A program made the translations under genes and the position numbers. Positions 1 to 13,006 of a stretch of DNA of 64,000 nt are shown piece after piece; position 1 is the stretch's first letter; every line of letters begins with the position of its first letter. This stretch comes from Vitis vinifera. Lineage: Eukaryota; Streptophyta; Magnoliopsida; Vitales; Vitaceae. The notes below the pieces were generated by a model. The model was not told the origin of the DNA, ran no database searches, and saw nothing but the letters and a program-made list of their open reading frames with translations. The stretch covers positions 439,001 through 503,000 of the forward strand of contig NC_081820.1 in the NCBI RefSeq assembly GCF_030704535.1, written 5' to 3'.

Positions 1-1689
1 TCCTTAACTGGACCTCGATTGGTTGAACAAACGTTTTGGAAGAGAGAGAAGGTTTTTGCACCCTTCAACCAATTGAGCTGTTTTTGGCTCAACAACCATC
101 ATTTTCAACTTAAAACATTTTAAACAAGTTTGGAAAACATTTGACACAAAGTTTTAGTTGAAAACATGAAATCATCCAATTTTAAAGGATTTTAAAAAAA
201 AAATTACTTTTGGATGATTTTGGTGCATAAATTAATAAAGTAATGCATGAAAGACCTAGTGCATCAACAACCTTATAAAGAGATCTTATAAAGTTTAAGT
301 CTTGGAAAACACTTTTCTTTGAGATCTTTTTATTGATTTTTCTTTGACTTGATTTTATCTTTATAATTGCAGCTTTGAAAATCTTCTTGCCTAATCACAC
401 TTGAAGCATAATCATTAGTTTCAAACCTTATTTTGTTATCATCAAAATCGAGATTAACCAAACCTTGGTGTAGACCCTCATTTTGGCCTAAGTCTTTTTT
501 ATTATTTTTGGTGCACTTTGCTGGCAGCATGTCTTAGAGTGGGGCTCGGTTTCCTTTGGAGCCACATGCATGGGAAGCATGGCCAAGCACACCACCAGCT
601 TGCCATGGTGGTGGTTGGGGGATAGAAACATCTCTAAGCAAGTTGCAGAGGATGATGGCATAAACAGTGGGCTGGTGGTGATATTTTGGTTGAACTGGGA
701 GCAATGAAGAAGAAATAGTTGGAGAAGGGGGATTGGAGACTTTTCGAGAGAGGGAGGAGTGCTTGAAGACGTGCAGAGCTTGCTTGAGAGGAGTCTGGTC
801 ATGTATGTTTGATGTTTCTAATGACTTCTAGGTTACTCATAGGCTAGCCATTACTGGTTTTTATTTTATCATTCATGCCAGATTCAGATTGAGATTATTG
901 AGGCTCTGTTACTGCTTGCTCTGGTACATATTATCTACATCTCGCTTTGAATCTGCTAGTGTTTTTTTATTTTTATTTTACCACCCTTCAACTTTACCCC
1001 ACTCATTTCATACCCATCACACCCATAACGCTATACTCTTCTCTCTCATCACCACCGTCCATCGCACACCATCATCATCTCTACCGAATCATTTTCATTA
1101 TTCATGAGAACACTTTCCATAGCCATGGAAGCCCATGTGGCTAGACCGTACCAGCTTGCCAATGAGGTGTATGGAAAACCAAGGAGGAGAGAAAATGGTG
1201 GCTGGACAGGTAAGGACAGAAAGAGACGGGGAGTAGAAAGTTGGGCTGGGAAGATTTTTGAGTTAGAGGGAGAAGAGAACTAGAAAAGGGAAGCAAGAAT
1301 GGAGTGGGTTTTGGGATGTGGGAATGGTGGTGCCAGAGGAGGAGGCAGAGGCCGTGTTCGACAATGGGCGGAGTGCGGCGGCGGAGGAGGGGCTGTTTTT
1401 GGACTTTGAGCACTTAGGTGGGAGTTTGGAGAAGGAACCGCAGACAAAGGAGGTCCTGATGATGGTGGCAACTCCTGTGCCGTTTTCTGAGAAGCTTGGC
1501 GAAAGGCAATATGATTACTCTTGGAAATGAGTTTTATGATTTGAATGACTGGTTGACAGTAATTGAGGCAGGCATGATTTTCTTGGGCATACTAATAACG
1601 CACTAAAAAATAGAGATGAGGAACTTCAATTGATTAAGTCAAGACTTTCTAATTTATAGGAATTATGGGAAATTGGGCTATGAAGAAAC
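1..1689. other. No recognised gene
   Basis: Mixed sequence with GC-richer stretches at 520-800 and 1120-1530. The frame 1318-1530 (plus) encodes an acidic 70-residue peptide (MGMVVPEEEAEAVFDNG...) that I do not recognise. It could be a gene scrap in repeat DNA. Confidence 0.3.
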
Positions 1690-3781
1690 AATGGATTTAA
1701 ACTCCACTCATTTCACCACCAAACCCATTCTTTATTATTTTTTTTCTCTTTCACTATTTCCTCCACTTAAACTTCTTCCAATCCACTTTCATGCGCATGC
1801 ACCCACATTTCCATTTTAATTCTTCATTATTTTTTTGTATCAAAGTTTAATTTTCCAAAATTAATTTTCATCTTCAAATAATTCTTCAAAATTTGAATTT
1901 TCCGAAATTCCATTATCAAATAATTTTTCCAAGCTTCCAATTTTCGAAATTTAATTTTCTGAAATTCTATTCTCAATTTTACTTTTTAAAATAATTTCTC
2001 AAAATTCCAATTTTCCAAGATTTCATTTTTTTTAAAAAATTTAATTTTCCGAAATTCCATTCTCGAATAATTTTCCAAAATTCAAATTCTTAAATTTAAT
2101 TTTCAAAATTCCATTTTTGAATAATTTTCCAAAACTACCATTCTCAAAATTTTTCAAAAATTCCAAAAGTTCAAATTTAATCTTTAAAATACCATTTTTC
2201 AAATTTTCCAAATTTAATTTTTAAAATGCCATCTTCAAATAAATTTTCCAAAATTCCAATTTCCCAATTTAATTTTTAAAATGCCATCTTAAAATAAATT
2301 TTTCGAAAATTCCAAATTCCAAATTTAATTTTTAAAATGTCATCTTCAAATAAATTTTCCAAAAATTCCAATTTCCAAATTTAAATTTTAAAATGCTATC
2401 TTCAGATAAATTTTCCAAAAATTCCAATTTTCAAATTTAATTTTTAATTTTTAAAATGTCGTCCTCAAATAAATTTTCCAAAAACTCCAAAATTCCAAAT
2501 TTAATTTTTAAAATGTCATCTTCAAATAAATTTTCCAAAAATTCCAATTTTCAAATTTAATTTTTAAATTGTCATCTTCAAATAAAATTTCCAAAATTCC
2601 AAATTCCAAATTTATTTATTATTATTTATTTTTTTAAATGTCATCTTCAAATTTAAGTTCTAAAACTCCAATTCTTAAATTTAATTTTTAAAATTCCAAT
2701 TCTCAAATAATTTTCAAAATTCCAATTCTCAAATAATTTTCAAAATTCATATTTCTTTCAAATTTAATTTCCAAAACTTCAATTCCTAAATTTAATTTTC
2801 AAAACTCCCATTCTCAAATAATTTTCAAAATTTTAATCTCTTTCAAATTTAATTTCCAAAATTCCAATTCTTAAAAAAACTCCAATTTTCAAATAATTAT
2901 GGAGACTTCAATTTTCAAATAAATTTCAAAACTCTAGTTTTCTTTCAAATTATTTTAATTTCACTCCAATTTTCAAATATTTTTTACTTCTATTGCTTTT
3001 CATCATTCATTACAGTTTTAAGTTACTAAAAATCTTGTTTTTAAATAAACTTGTTACCTTTCCTTTCAAGTAAGCACTTTCGCAAATTTTCTTTGATTTT
3101 AAAATAATTTTTCGTTTTCCTTGATTTTTAAATAAACATGAATTTGGTTTTCATAATTCCAAAATAATGGAATTTGTGGGACTAATTCATGCAAGATAAA
3201 TTGGGCTTTGGTGGGGGTCCTACATATATATGAGTTTTCTCTTTTGATTGCCAATTGTTATGCTTAATGAATATTGCTTGATCTTTATCTTGTTTTTTGA
3301 TATGCATGTGATGATTTTATATTCGAACTAACCTTGTTCCATGATAGCGCACTATTACTTGTTGTTAAGGTACGATCTCACTCCCACTTTGCTTATTTTT
3401 TATGTATGTTTCGTTTTATTATTTGATCATTTCACTGATATCCATTGATTTCCTTATCAATTGTCGTACTTTGTTTCACCTTATTTAGTAGAAACCTTAT
3501 TATAAGGCTTAGAGGGGTGTTACAACTCACCATCGTACCTTCCCAATAGGTAACCTGACTCCCAGACTTGACTTTGGTTTTTCACAGACTTGTTTTTCCT
3601 TTAGGAGTCACACTTAGGGTTTTTCTTTCTTATTTTGTTTTTCCCTTTAAAATTAAAACAAAAATAAGTTGCGACTCCAAGTTTTTTTCTAAAAAAAAAA
3701 ATTCATATTTTTCAATAAATAAATGAAAAGCAAGTCACCTCATCAAGTGGGAACACATCGAGCAAAAATGCGGGGTCCACA
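1690..3781 (+). repeat. LTR-like segment of a plant retrotransposon with a degenerate tandem array
   Basis: From about 1850 to 2960 the sequence is a degenerate tandem array, unit about 55-60 bases, of the type AAATGTCATCTTCAAATAAA plus TTTTCCAAAAATTCCAA. It continues into a stretch (about 3480-3781) with words common in plant gypsy-type LTRs: TGTTACAACTCACCATCG, GGTAACCTGACTCCC, TAGGAGTCACACTTAGGG and an end GCGGGGTCCACA. The left border was not found. Probably a solo or truncated LTR. Confidence 0.5.
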
Positions 3782-3944
3782 CTTGGTTTCACATATTTAT
3801 ATACAAATAATATATGCTTGAGTTTATCTTCCACTTTAATTCAAGCCGTTTGAGTCCATCTTCAACTTTAATTCAAACTTTATCTTTTATATATCCTAAT
3901 TAAACTAAATTAAGGATAACTATTAACTTTATGTAATAGATACG

Positions 3945-4860
3945 TACCAAAGACAAGATAGAGAAGGAAAAGAAGGGAAAGAGGGAAGAGTGTAGGGGGG
4001 GTGGGGTAGCATTTATAGACATGGACCACGATTGAATGGAGACAAAGGGAATGGAAATTGTTTCTGTTTGTTTTTTGTTTTTTTCTTCTACAAAAGACAA
4101 AGAAAATACTAAGAAAAAGGAAAAAAAATTAATTTTTGTGGTCATGGATGATGACTATTGCTGGTAATAGCCAAAGCCAACATTGAGTTTTAGAGAAAGT
4201 TAGAATTGGATAGAGTAGTTCACAGAGGAACAATGGGGAGTTAAAAATTTTATTTTAATGAATTTTGAATTTTGTTTCCTCTCAATCTTTCCTTTTCATT
4301 TTTTTTTGAGAAAATTAATGATAATAAAAAGAACAAAAAAAAAAAAAAAAAAAAAGTATTTAAGAAAATAAAAACAAGCACTAATAGAAAAGTGAAACGG
4401 TTTGCATTTCTTAAACCCCTCAATACCTCAATCTAGAATCAATGGTTTCTCTGCTAGTCTGTCACCCATGACATGAAAACAATATCACACAACAAAGCAC
4501 TTAGGAACTTAATGTTGCAAAGCCCATAGAGCATTTGGAATTTTATTCTTGGAAGGCATAGACCCAAAAACAAGATGGAGAAAGAAAAGAAGGGTAGGAG
4601 GGCAGACTGCAGAGGGTGGAGTAGAAATGGTATACATGGGACCACAATTGAATGGAGATGAAGAGAAAGGAGATTATATTTATTTTTTCCACAAAATACA
4701 AAAAAAAAAAGAAAAAAAAAAAATGGGAAAGGACAGAAACAAAAGATGATTGTTTTGGTCATGGTTGATGATTATTGGTGTTAGTAGCCAAAGCCAATAT
4801 TGAGTTTAAGGGCACAGTCAGAGTCAGAGTTGGATAGAGTCGGTCACAAAGGAGTAATTC
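3945..4860 (+). repeat. Direct duplication, about 300 bases twice
   Basis: The segments 3945-4245 and 4552-4860 share long similar stretches (GACCACAATTGAATGGAGA, GGTCATGGATGATGA, AGCCAAAGCCAA, TTGGATAGAGT). No convincing coding sequence in either. Confidence 0.65.
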
Positions 4861-5269
4861 ACTCTTTCCTTATCTCTCTCCTTTTTTTCCCTCACTTCTC
4901 CTTGACTACCAAACATAGCCTTATTGTAGGTGAGAACCCACAGCATTTTAGACCACGTACACGTCCATTTTGTGTTCCTGAAGAAGAAAGAAGTGGAATT
5001 AAAAAAATTTAATCATTGATCTTCTTATAGAAAACATATTTATTTTCTTTATCTTAATTTGGCAATCCTTGAAAACGACTCAATGTGTTTATTGGTCTGC
5101 TAAAATTTTTCTCACATCAATTCTTCAACAATGACATCCTCCTGCATTCACATGGTCACACAAATACAAACAACAATGTACAAATTCTTCAACCCCACAA
5201 CTTATGAGATCAAGACCTTCCTTTTTGAGAAATCATGAAATGTGAAAGAGATTCTTTGCAAATTTCAAA

Positions 5270-5372
5270 AGTTAATAGGATAACCAGGGCAAACCCTCCT
5301 TCCTGCACCAAAAGGCATCGTTTTGATCTCCTTACTCCCAGTCACATCGAATGCTTCAATCCCCATCTCCAC
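5270..5372 (-). pseudogene. CYP89A-like P450 fragment (heme-binding region only)
   Basis: The minus strand reads a short stretch covering [11 protein letters not shown], then [13 protein letters not shown], the P450 heme-binding loop with its cysteine. It is nearly the same as the matching part of the gene at 22.2 kb (V rather than I before the Cys, KEIK rather than REIK). A stop codon follows a few residues after the loop, and no other P450 segment is recognisable on either side. It is therefore an isolated scrap, lying about 1.1 kb upstream of the intact gene at 6493 and inverted relative to it. I infer a leftover of a duplicated gene-2-like copy. The P450 identity is firm; the exact ends are approximate. 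Confidence 0.8.
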
Positions 5373-6492
5373 ACAATGATGTTGTACTAAACACATTTCT
5401 CTACATTTTTCTATCGATAAGGTCTTCCTGAGATGCTTTCATTGACACCCAAAGAGATTAGTATCAAAGTTCGGCCACCCCTGAGAATTCGTTCAGCTGG
5501 TAAACACCTTGCCTGTTATTGGGAAAGCCATGACACACCTGCTCGCTCACAAGTAAGAAGATGCGCCCAATAATTTTTTTCTTCATGCGTTTCTCCTTAA
5601 CATTATTCTTTGTCTTTGAGCACATGGGAAATGTGAAAAGTGGTTAAAGGATCTTGCTCTTGAAATCTGATGTGAAAAGTTGAGCTTAATTAGATGCTTT
5701 AGATAATCTAGTTGGAAGATGTCGAATTCTAATGCTTGGAAGCATCCATTGTACTGAACCTTTTGTGGTTGGATCATCCTTGTATTTCTATGTTTAATGG
5801 CGTTTGCTCGGCTTAAGGTAGAGGACAATGGAGAGGGAAACAATCTCCCTCATGTACTGAAAATCACTATTATTGTTTATTGTGTCATTTAATTATTGAG
5901 TCGGCTGCTTTTCCTTCTTTTGTTTTGTGCCCCTTTCACCTTTCTAACATATCAAAGTGGGGGGCCCCACTTCAATTTTTTTTTTTTGAATGCAAATTCT
6001 CTCGAAATGGAAATATATATATAGTTGTTGTTTATAAGAAATTTGTTCAAATTTAGGCATAGATTCTAAGTCTTACGTGGCTAATAATAAAATATATTAT
6101 ATCCATGTCACATTTTGTTGTTATACAAATTTTTATTTTTAATATTTTATTTTATGAATTTTTTCTTTTTGGGTCACTTTTTACTTTAGAAATGAATGCT
6201 GAACATTTATATCACATTTCTATGACAAGTCACGGTCAAGCAATTGTCAGTCCTGTTAATTAATTTCCTAAACAAAATACAAACAAACAAAAAGGAAAAA
6301 AAAATAGAAGCTTCCGTATTTGGTCACCAACCTCCCACATGAATCGAATTCAACTTCTGTTTGCGTCATTGTAGATGTAAGTTTTTGAACTCCTCGACCG
6401 CTTCTCACCCTTTTTATTAATACCTCCTCTCCCCCATAATTCTACTCAATCCCATCATCACAACCCTCATTTCCTTTGCCAAAAATTCATCA
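5373..6492. other. Intergenic, upstream of P450 gene 1
   Basis: No gene seen. AT-rich in the last 500 bases before the ATG. A TTTTTATTAATA run at about 6411 is a weak core-promoter candidate. Confidence 0.3.
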
Positions 6493-8046
6493 ATGGAGGA
6501 GATATGGTGGTTTGTTTTCGTATTTTTTGCATCTCTTTTATTTGCGAGGTCTAAGTTCAAGTTCCGGTCTAAGTCCAATCTCCCTCCAGGGCCAAGTACA
6601 TTTCCGATTATTGGAAATTTATTATGGTTACAAAAATCCTTTTCAGAACTCGAGTATGTGGTAAAGAGCCTGCATGAAAAGCATGGTCCGATCGTGACCC
6701 TCCCCTTCGGGTTTAACCCGGCCATCTTTGTGGCTAGTAACTCCTTGGCTTACCAAGCTCTAGTCCAGAACGGAGCCGTTTTTGCCGACCGCCCTCCCCC
6801 ACCCATCACCAGCAAGATCATGGCCAGCAACCAGTGCACCATCAGCTCCGCCCCCTACGGCCCCGCCTGGCGCCTCCTCCGCCGCAATCTCACCTCCGAG
6901 ATCCTCCACCCCTCGCGCGTGAGGCTATACTCCCGCGCCCGGAAGTGGGTCCTGGACATTCTCGTGGCCGGCCTCCGCCAGGAGGCCGAAGGCCGGGACA
7001 ACGTGGTTTTAGTGGTGAAGCACTTCCACTTCGCCATGTTCTGCTTGCTGGTTCTCATGTGCTTCGGCGACGACCTTGGGGAAGCCAAGATCAGAGAGAT
7101 TCAAGGCATGGAGAGTCGAGTCCTTCAGAGTTATCACAACTTTAAAATCCTCAATTTCTTCCCGGTTATCGGAAAATTCTTGTTCCACAAGCGGTGGGAG
7201 AAGTTCATGCAGCTGAGGAAGGATCATGAGGACGTGCTCATCCCTCTGATTAGAGCTCGGCAACCCTGCGAGAAGACGGATACGGTGAGCAAACCAAATC
7301 CATCCATAACGTGCTACGTCGACACTTTACTGGACCTGCAACTCCCAGACGAGAAGAGGAAGCTCACAGAAGGGGAGATAGTGAGCTTGTGCTCGGAGTT
7401 TCTCAACGCCGGCACCCACACCACAGACGCTCCGCTGCAGTGGATCATGGCGAACCTGGTGAGGTACCCGCACATTCAGGCCAAGCTTTTCGAGGAAATT
7501 AGCGGGGTTGTGGGGGAAGGAGAGGACGAAGTGAAGGAGGAAGATTTGCAGAAGATGCCATACTTGAAGGCGGTGGTGTTAGAGGGTCTCCGGCGGCACA
7601 CTCCGGCCCACTTTCTTGTACCGCATGCAGTGACCAAAGACGTGATATTAGATGGGTATGTGATCCCAAAGGACGCCAAAGTATTCTTCATGGCAGCTGA
7701 AATGGCGTGCAACCCCAAGGTGTGGGAAGACCCAATGGAGTTCAAACCGGAGAGGTTCTTGGACAGCAATAACAATGGTGAAACATTTGATATAACTGGT
7801 AGCAGAGAGATAAAGATGATGCCGTTTGGTGCAGGAAGGAGGATATGTCCAGGGTATGGTTTAGGTATGCTGCATTTGGAGTATTTTGTGGCGAATTTGG
7901 TGTGGAAATTTGAATGGAAGGCTGTGGGTGAAGACGGAGTTGATCTTTCAGAAAGGCCTCTTGTGTCTCTGCTACCAACCACCATGAAGAACCCGTTGCA
8001 AGCTCGCATTTCTCCAAGGTTATCAGCCAGGACTGCAATGGAGTAA
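6493..8046 (+). CDS. Cytochrome P450, CYP89A-like (gene 1; AGTHTT variant)
   Basis: This is an intronless, 517-residue P450, a usual length for plant microsomal P450s. In order it has a hydrophobic N-terminal anchor (about residues 4-18), a basic stretch, PPGP at 31-34, a WRLLRRNL helix-C motif near 127-133, the I-helix motif AGTHTT at 306-311, EGLR (ExxR) at 364-367, PERF at 419-422 and the heme loop around Cys452. It should sit on the ER membrane facing the cytosol and need an NADPH-P450 reductase. The CYP89 assignment follows from the overall pattern, including [16 protein letters not shown]-type and [11 protein letters not shown]-type blocks shared with its neighbours. In Arabidopsis, CYP89A9 acts on chlorophyll breakdown products; the substrate here is unknown. 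Oddities are His309 where an acid is normal, RRHTPAH instead of RRHPPGH, and a C-terminal extension (SARTAME). The start matches the MExW-type start of its paralogs. Confidence 0.93.
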   Translation: MEEIWWFVFVFFASLLFARSKFKFRSKSNLPPGPSTFPIIGNLLWLQKSFSELEYVVKSLHEKHGPIVTLPFGFNPAIFVASNSLAYQALVQNGAVFADRPPPPITSKIMASNQCTISSAPYGPAWRLLRRNLTSEILHPSRVRLYSRARKWVLDILVAGLRQEAEGRDNVVLVVKHFHFAMFCLLVLMCFGDDLGEAKIREIQGMESRVLQSYHNFKILNFFPVIGKFLFHKRWEKFMQLRKDHEDVLIPLIRARQPCEKTDTVSKPNPSITCYVDTLLDLQLPDEKRKLTEGEIVSLCSEFLNAGTHTTDAPLQWIMANLVRYPHIQAKLFEEISGVVGEGEDEVKEEDLQKMPYLKAVVLEGLRRHTPAHFLVPHAVTKDVILDGYVIPKDAKVFFMAAEMACNPKVWEDPMEFKPERFLDSNNNGETFDITGSREIKMMPFGAGRRICPGYGLGMLHLEYFVANLVWKFEWKAVGEDGVDLSERPLVSLLPTTMKNPLQARISPRLSARTAME

Positions 8047-8362
8047 TTGCACACCTGTCCACCATATTTTGATGGTGTACTACTACTAATAATAATTTAA
8101 TAATTACAATGATGATGATAATTCATGGGAGGTGCTTTCCATGAGTGGGGATATGAGCTTTTTATCTATAAGATCATAGATTCATAATGATGAAATAAAT
8201 TAGTAAAGATGAGATCTTTGCTTAGACGGGGCAAAATTGAAAAATATTATGAATTGGAAATTATCAAGAAAATAAAAATACCTCTTTTAGCCATGTTTGA
8301 TTACTAGAAAAAATTATTGGAAGAAAAAAGTTGTTAAAGTAAAATGATTTTCTCATGCTCAA

Positions 8363-8412
<50 letters not shown>

Positions 8413-9944
8413 AATATAATTAAAATTAATAAATAATAATATATTTTTAAATTATTTAATTTTTACATTTAAAGAGTTAAATAGGTAAAATGAATTTGGA
8501 GTAATATATAAAAATAAATTTTTGACTTTAAAACTATTTTTTTTTTCTCTTTACTTTTTTTCCCACACATTTTTTTTTTTAACTTTCTAGAACCAAACAT
8601 AGTCTTAATGATCGATACCTATTTGGATACATTTTATATAGAAATATTTTATCATATATAACTAAATAAAAACTGAAAATATATTAAATGCATCAAATGC
8701 ATCTATTTTTTCTCTTTATTTCTTTATCATTTTTCCTTATATTTCATCTAGAACTAAACATAGCATAAGTTAATTTTTGGCTGTAAAAACTGAGGGAAGT
8801 AAAATATGAAGGAGAAAGAGGAAAAGAAAAAGGAAAGAAAAAAATTATAGAATTTTTATCTTATATTTAAAATTTTTGAGGGAATAAATAAATAAATATA
8901 GAAAAAAAATGCATGGAGCCATGAGTGGATATGGATGAAGTAATGGGGTAAGAAGACTAGGATTGCAGTGATGAATGGAGAGGTGGGGTTGAGTAGGTGA
9001 TCATGTGAGGGAATGGATGGCAAGAGTATGGAGAGGCGCAGGCTGATTGGTGGGATAAACGAGGCCGGCCAAATATGGAGTGGAGAGAAAGAGATAGAGA
9101 GCAAAATAGGAAGTAAGGAATGAGAGATGGGTAGTGTTGGTGTTATGAATATGGGGCAGTGAAAAGCAAGGGAAGTTGTTGAGGTCGTAGGGAAGTAACC
9201 AAAGTGGGAATGTGTGAGTGGGGGATGAGGAGGCTTCCATAGTTGGCTCAAAGAGACAATCAAACGACGATTTATTGTCAATAATGTGTGAAAAGTCTAT
9301 CTATGAGATAAACGACAATTTTAAACGTGAAGTATCAAAAGTGGTGAAGGTAAGGATGACCAATTAATGTAGTGTGAGTTCTGTTTTTGTTGAAGGTTGA
9401 CGTTACCAGGACCACTCCAGTTTCCTGATTTACTTGCCTCCTCAACTGAAGAAGATGCTTCATTCCTTTTACCTGCAAAAGATGTCTGGACAGAGGGTTC
9501 AGACACACCCTCTGATGCCTTTGTTAGTTTTGCTTTCTAGCATACTGATATTTTTATGGGGCCCTTCTCCTTAGAGAATCCTTACCTTCATTGACTGTGT
9601 GGGGGCCTTTTATAGTGTCAGGAGCTTCGTCCCTTTGAATAGTGGGAAGACTTTTTGGCTCTCATGATGGTGCTTAGAGGGTGGCAGAGCCATCATTATC
9701 CTGCAGGCGGTTGTTAGAGATTGCTGGAGGGATGGTTTGTCGTCATCCTTGTTTTTTCACTCTGCAGGCGGCTCAGGGCAGGTTGTGGCAGGTCGCTTGA
9801 AGTGACTCAGGAAGGTCCTGTCGAGCATGCTTTTGGTAAAATGAGTAATGATTGCCTACGAAACGCGGTCAAGAATCTTGTTTGAGACGTTAGCCACTAG
9901 GTCCGGACTGGACATCCGAACAGGGGGGTATGTACTGCTTGTTA
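8047..9944. other. Intergenic, no gene seen
   Basis: AT-rich to about 8880, then purine-rich, then a mixed-composition stretch (9300-9944) like old retroelement DNA without a readable frame. Confidence 0.3.
8364..8406 (+). repeat. AT microsatellite
   Basis: A long AT dinucleotide run downstream of P450 gene 1. Confidence 0.95.
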
Positions 9945-10034
9945 GTCCATGTGCTCGTTCGGACAGAGAGTTGGACATGCCACGTGTCAGTCCATGTGAA
10001 CATCTGGACAGAGGATTGGACGTGCCACGTGTCC
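9945..10034 (+). repeat. 45-base tandem duplication carrying G-box/ABRE motifs
   Basis: Two adjacent 45-base units (9945-9989 and 9990-10034), each starting GTCCATGTG and ending GCCACGTGTC plus one base. A third CACGTG lies at 10061. CCACGTGTC is a strong G-box/ABRE sequence recognised by plant bZIP factors. No gene start is nearby. Confidence 0.7.
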
Positions 10035-12976
10035 AATGGAGGAGTGCCTTGTGAGGCTGTCACGTGTACGCTTAAGGGTGGTCCCTACAGTTTTGACAAT
10101 GTATGTCGATTGTGATATCGGCCAAGGCAATGTGTTAGGTGTATATGGAGGTGAGAGGAGATGTTGGATCTTCAGTAAATATTATCAGTAGAAGATTTAG
10201 AAAAAATTCAACAATTTTCTTAAACTTTGGAAAGAATGTGAAAACTTAAAATTTATACAATAAAGGGAACAATCATGAATATTTGATGAAATGATCATCA
10301 AATGATCAAGTGACTATGAAGACTATTTTGAGAGACAATCCAAATTCTTGAATGACAAGTGACTAAGTCTCATGCCATTTGTAAAAAAAGGCTTCAACAT
10401 TTAAGCAAGTTCTTTTTATCCAAGTAGTAGAAGTGTAACGGTCCACATCAGAGTTGGAGATTGACTTATAATGGTCTACTCGTGTCCTTATAGCTTTAAA
10501 AAACATTTACAAAATTAAGAGGAGTCTATACTTATATAATGTTACGAATTTTCTCTCATATCCAATGTGGAATATCACAAAAAGATGATTAACTATATTT
10601 TTGGTAACGAGATAGTTATGATTCAATGTGTATAATTGGTTGGATTTGACTTTGAAACCATAAAGAGGTAAAGAAGTTGAATGACAAAAAGTATGTGTAA
10701 TTCCAATATACTCAAGTCTTTTAAATATATATATAAACATGACTATACAAGATATACATAGATTATACAAAGAATACATATATTGTTCCTAAAATACATT
10801 TTTTTAAAACCTTCATATTTTTAACATTCTCTCTCTCTTTTAATATGATAATTATTTTTTTAATATTTTTTTTCTTGTTTAGTGCTTTTTAATTAAAAAT
10901 CAAATATAGCCTAAACAATTTAAAAATATTCATATTTTTGTTTAGATAGATCATATTTAAGATTTTTCAAAAATAAGAATTATTGTTTTTCAAATTTGAC
11001 GGTTATTTTATTTTTTTAATCAAATATCGCTAATGAAACTAGGGTTGTTTTTTGAAGTTACCTCTCCAAGTTCATTTTTCAAACTAACATTTTGCCAATC
11101 TCATCACCACATACATGAATCAATCACTCTAGCACTTCAATAACCAAATCAAAGGTTCAATCTATTGCTAAAGTAAGCAGTAGTATAAAAAAATCACACT
11201 TTTCCCTAATATATCTTTTGATTCCTTCAAAAATAATTGATATTTATTTCTCTTATGCTAAAATCAATTGCTTTAGCCCTTTAGTAAAATTAGTATGGGT
11301 AATTATCATGAACAAGAAAAAGAGGATTCAAATGGTGCACAAATCTACTAAAGTGAGTCTTCTTCCCATCTCAATAGAACCAATCCTCCACCAACCTTCC
11401 CATTACCTCATAACCAAATCGAAGGCTCTATTCCTAAAGCAAGTAACAATATAGAAAAAATTTCACTTTTCTTTACTATTGTTTTTCCCTCAAAAGTAGA
11501 GTAAAAACAAAGAAACTTACCTTTGTTGCCACTATGCTATTTCTATAAAAAAAATTAAGTTAAATGATTTCAGAAATGGTAAAAGCAATCGCCCTAACAT
11601 TTCAGTACAATTCATATGATGAATAAAAAGAAAGAGGATTACGATGGACCACTAATTTACTAAAAAGAAAAAGATAATTTACATTAAATGATCTTATAAA
11701 ATTAAATAAATAATTGAAATGTTGAGGACGAATTTAATGTGTAAATGCCGGGGAATTTTCTTTTAAATGTTATTTAAACAAAATTATTACAATATAGTTA
11801 TTTAAAAGATGAAGACAAAAATATGATATTTTTACTATTTTTTTTCTATTTTTATACTAAATTCGTCTTTTCAAAAGACGAGTTTATTTTTTATCTTAAA
11901 ACTTTTTTATGTTGAACTCAATATTTAAAATACGAATTCACTTTTTATTTTATTTTATTTAACATGGCTTTTGAAATTGAAAAATTATGTCCCTTGAAAA
12001 GACGAGTTATATTTGAAATTAAAAATTAAAAATTACAAGAGTTTTAAAATTATTTTTGACGGCACGAAAGCCACTCATGATGAAAACCCTCTTTAAGGGG
12101 ATGGGGTCCTCAAAACTTACTGAAGTTGCACTATATTTTTCCCCATTTGATCAGAGCATAGGCTTCCACCACCAGCTTGGTAGAGGGACGTCTCATTCAC
12201 ACGCCCCATCATCTCATTATAATTTATAACCAAATTAAATGTTCTGCAGTCTGTAGCTAAAATAAGCAATGGAAGACTGGAAACAGACACCCAAAGTCTA
12301 GAAGATGATGATGATAAGATTTTTAATTCATCTCTCTCTCTCTCTATCTAATGAGACTAAACTCAAGAGAGAGGTCAATCTAATTGTATGAAATTTAGAA
12401 CTCGAAATTAAATATGATCAGTCATAAGCTCTAAGCGCAATAAATATTGTTAATTAGTTTTAAATAAATTGTTAGTCACGACTACTTGATCACCATGCTC
12501 GACTGATCACTTAAAAGTGGAAAATAAATTAATCATAATAATTTGAGCATAAATGACAATAATTAACAAAATCATTCAAGGTTTTAAAGGTGTTAAAGAG
12601 TCGGTAATGCCCTAATTAAATGATCACTTGTTAGGATTAAGAATGAACAAGAAATGAGATTTAACAATATTTTGTGAGTGATTCAAATCTTTAGTTTTTC
12701 TCGTTAAAAATAATCTTAGGTTTTTCTTGCCAGTTATGTTTGATTTATGAAAAATAGTGAGAGAATGAAAAAAAGAATATGTTTTTATGATTGAATTTCA
12801 TCGAAAAATAAAAAAAATATATTATAAAAGAAAGGATAAAAATGTTAAAAGAGTCTTTTTTTTTTTTTACTTTTTTATCGATTAACCAAACATCATATAA
12901 AGTTTTATTAAATTTTCATACTTTTTACTTTTTTTTTTTAATTTATCTTTATTTTTTTCTTTCAAATTTTATGTGG

Positions 12977-13006
12977 CCTAACCTAACCTAACCTAACCTA
13001 ACCTAA
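12977..13006 (+). repeat. Six copies of CCTAA
   Basis: A perfect pentamer array. It is not the plant telomere unit (CCCTAAA). Confidence 0.9.

Noticed and set aside
1318-1530. Small acidic protein gene
   Set aside because: Unrecognised, short, within repeat-rich DNA; kept only as a note in the gap entry.
1850-2960. CRISPR-like array
   Set aside because: The units are degenerate tandem repeats without unique spacers, in a plant genome.
7476-8054. 192-codon open frame on the minus strand
   Set aside because: Antisense shadow of the P450 C-terminal region; the same shadow appears opposite the other P450 copies.
12977-13006. Interstitial telomere
   Set aside because: The unit is CCTAA, not the plant CCCTAAA, and only six copies.
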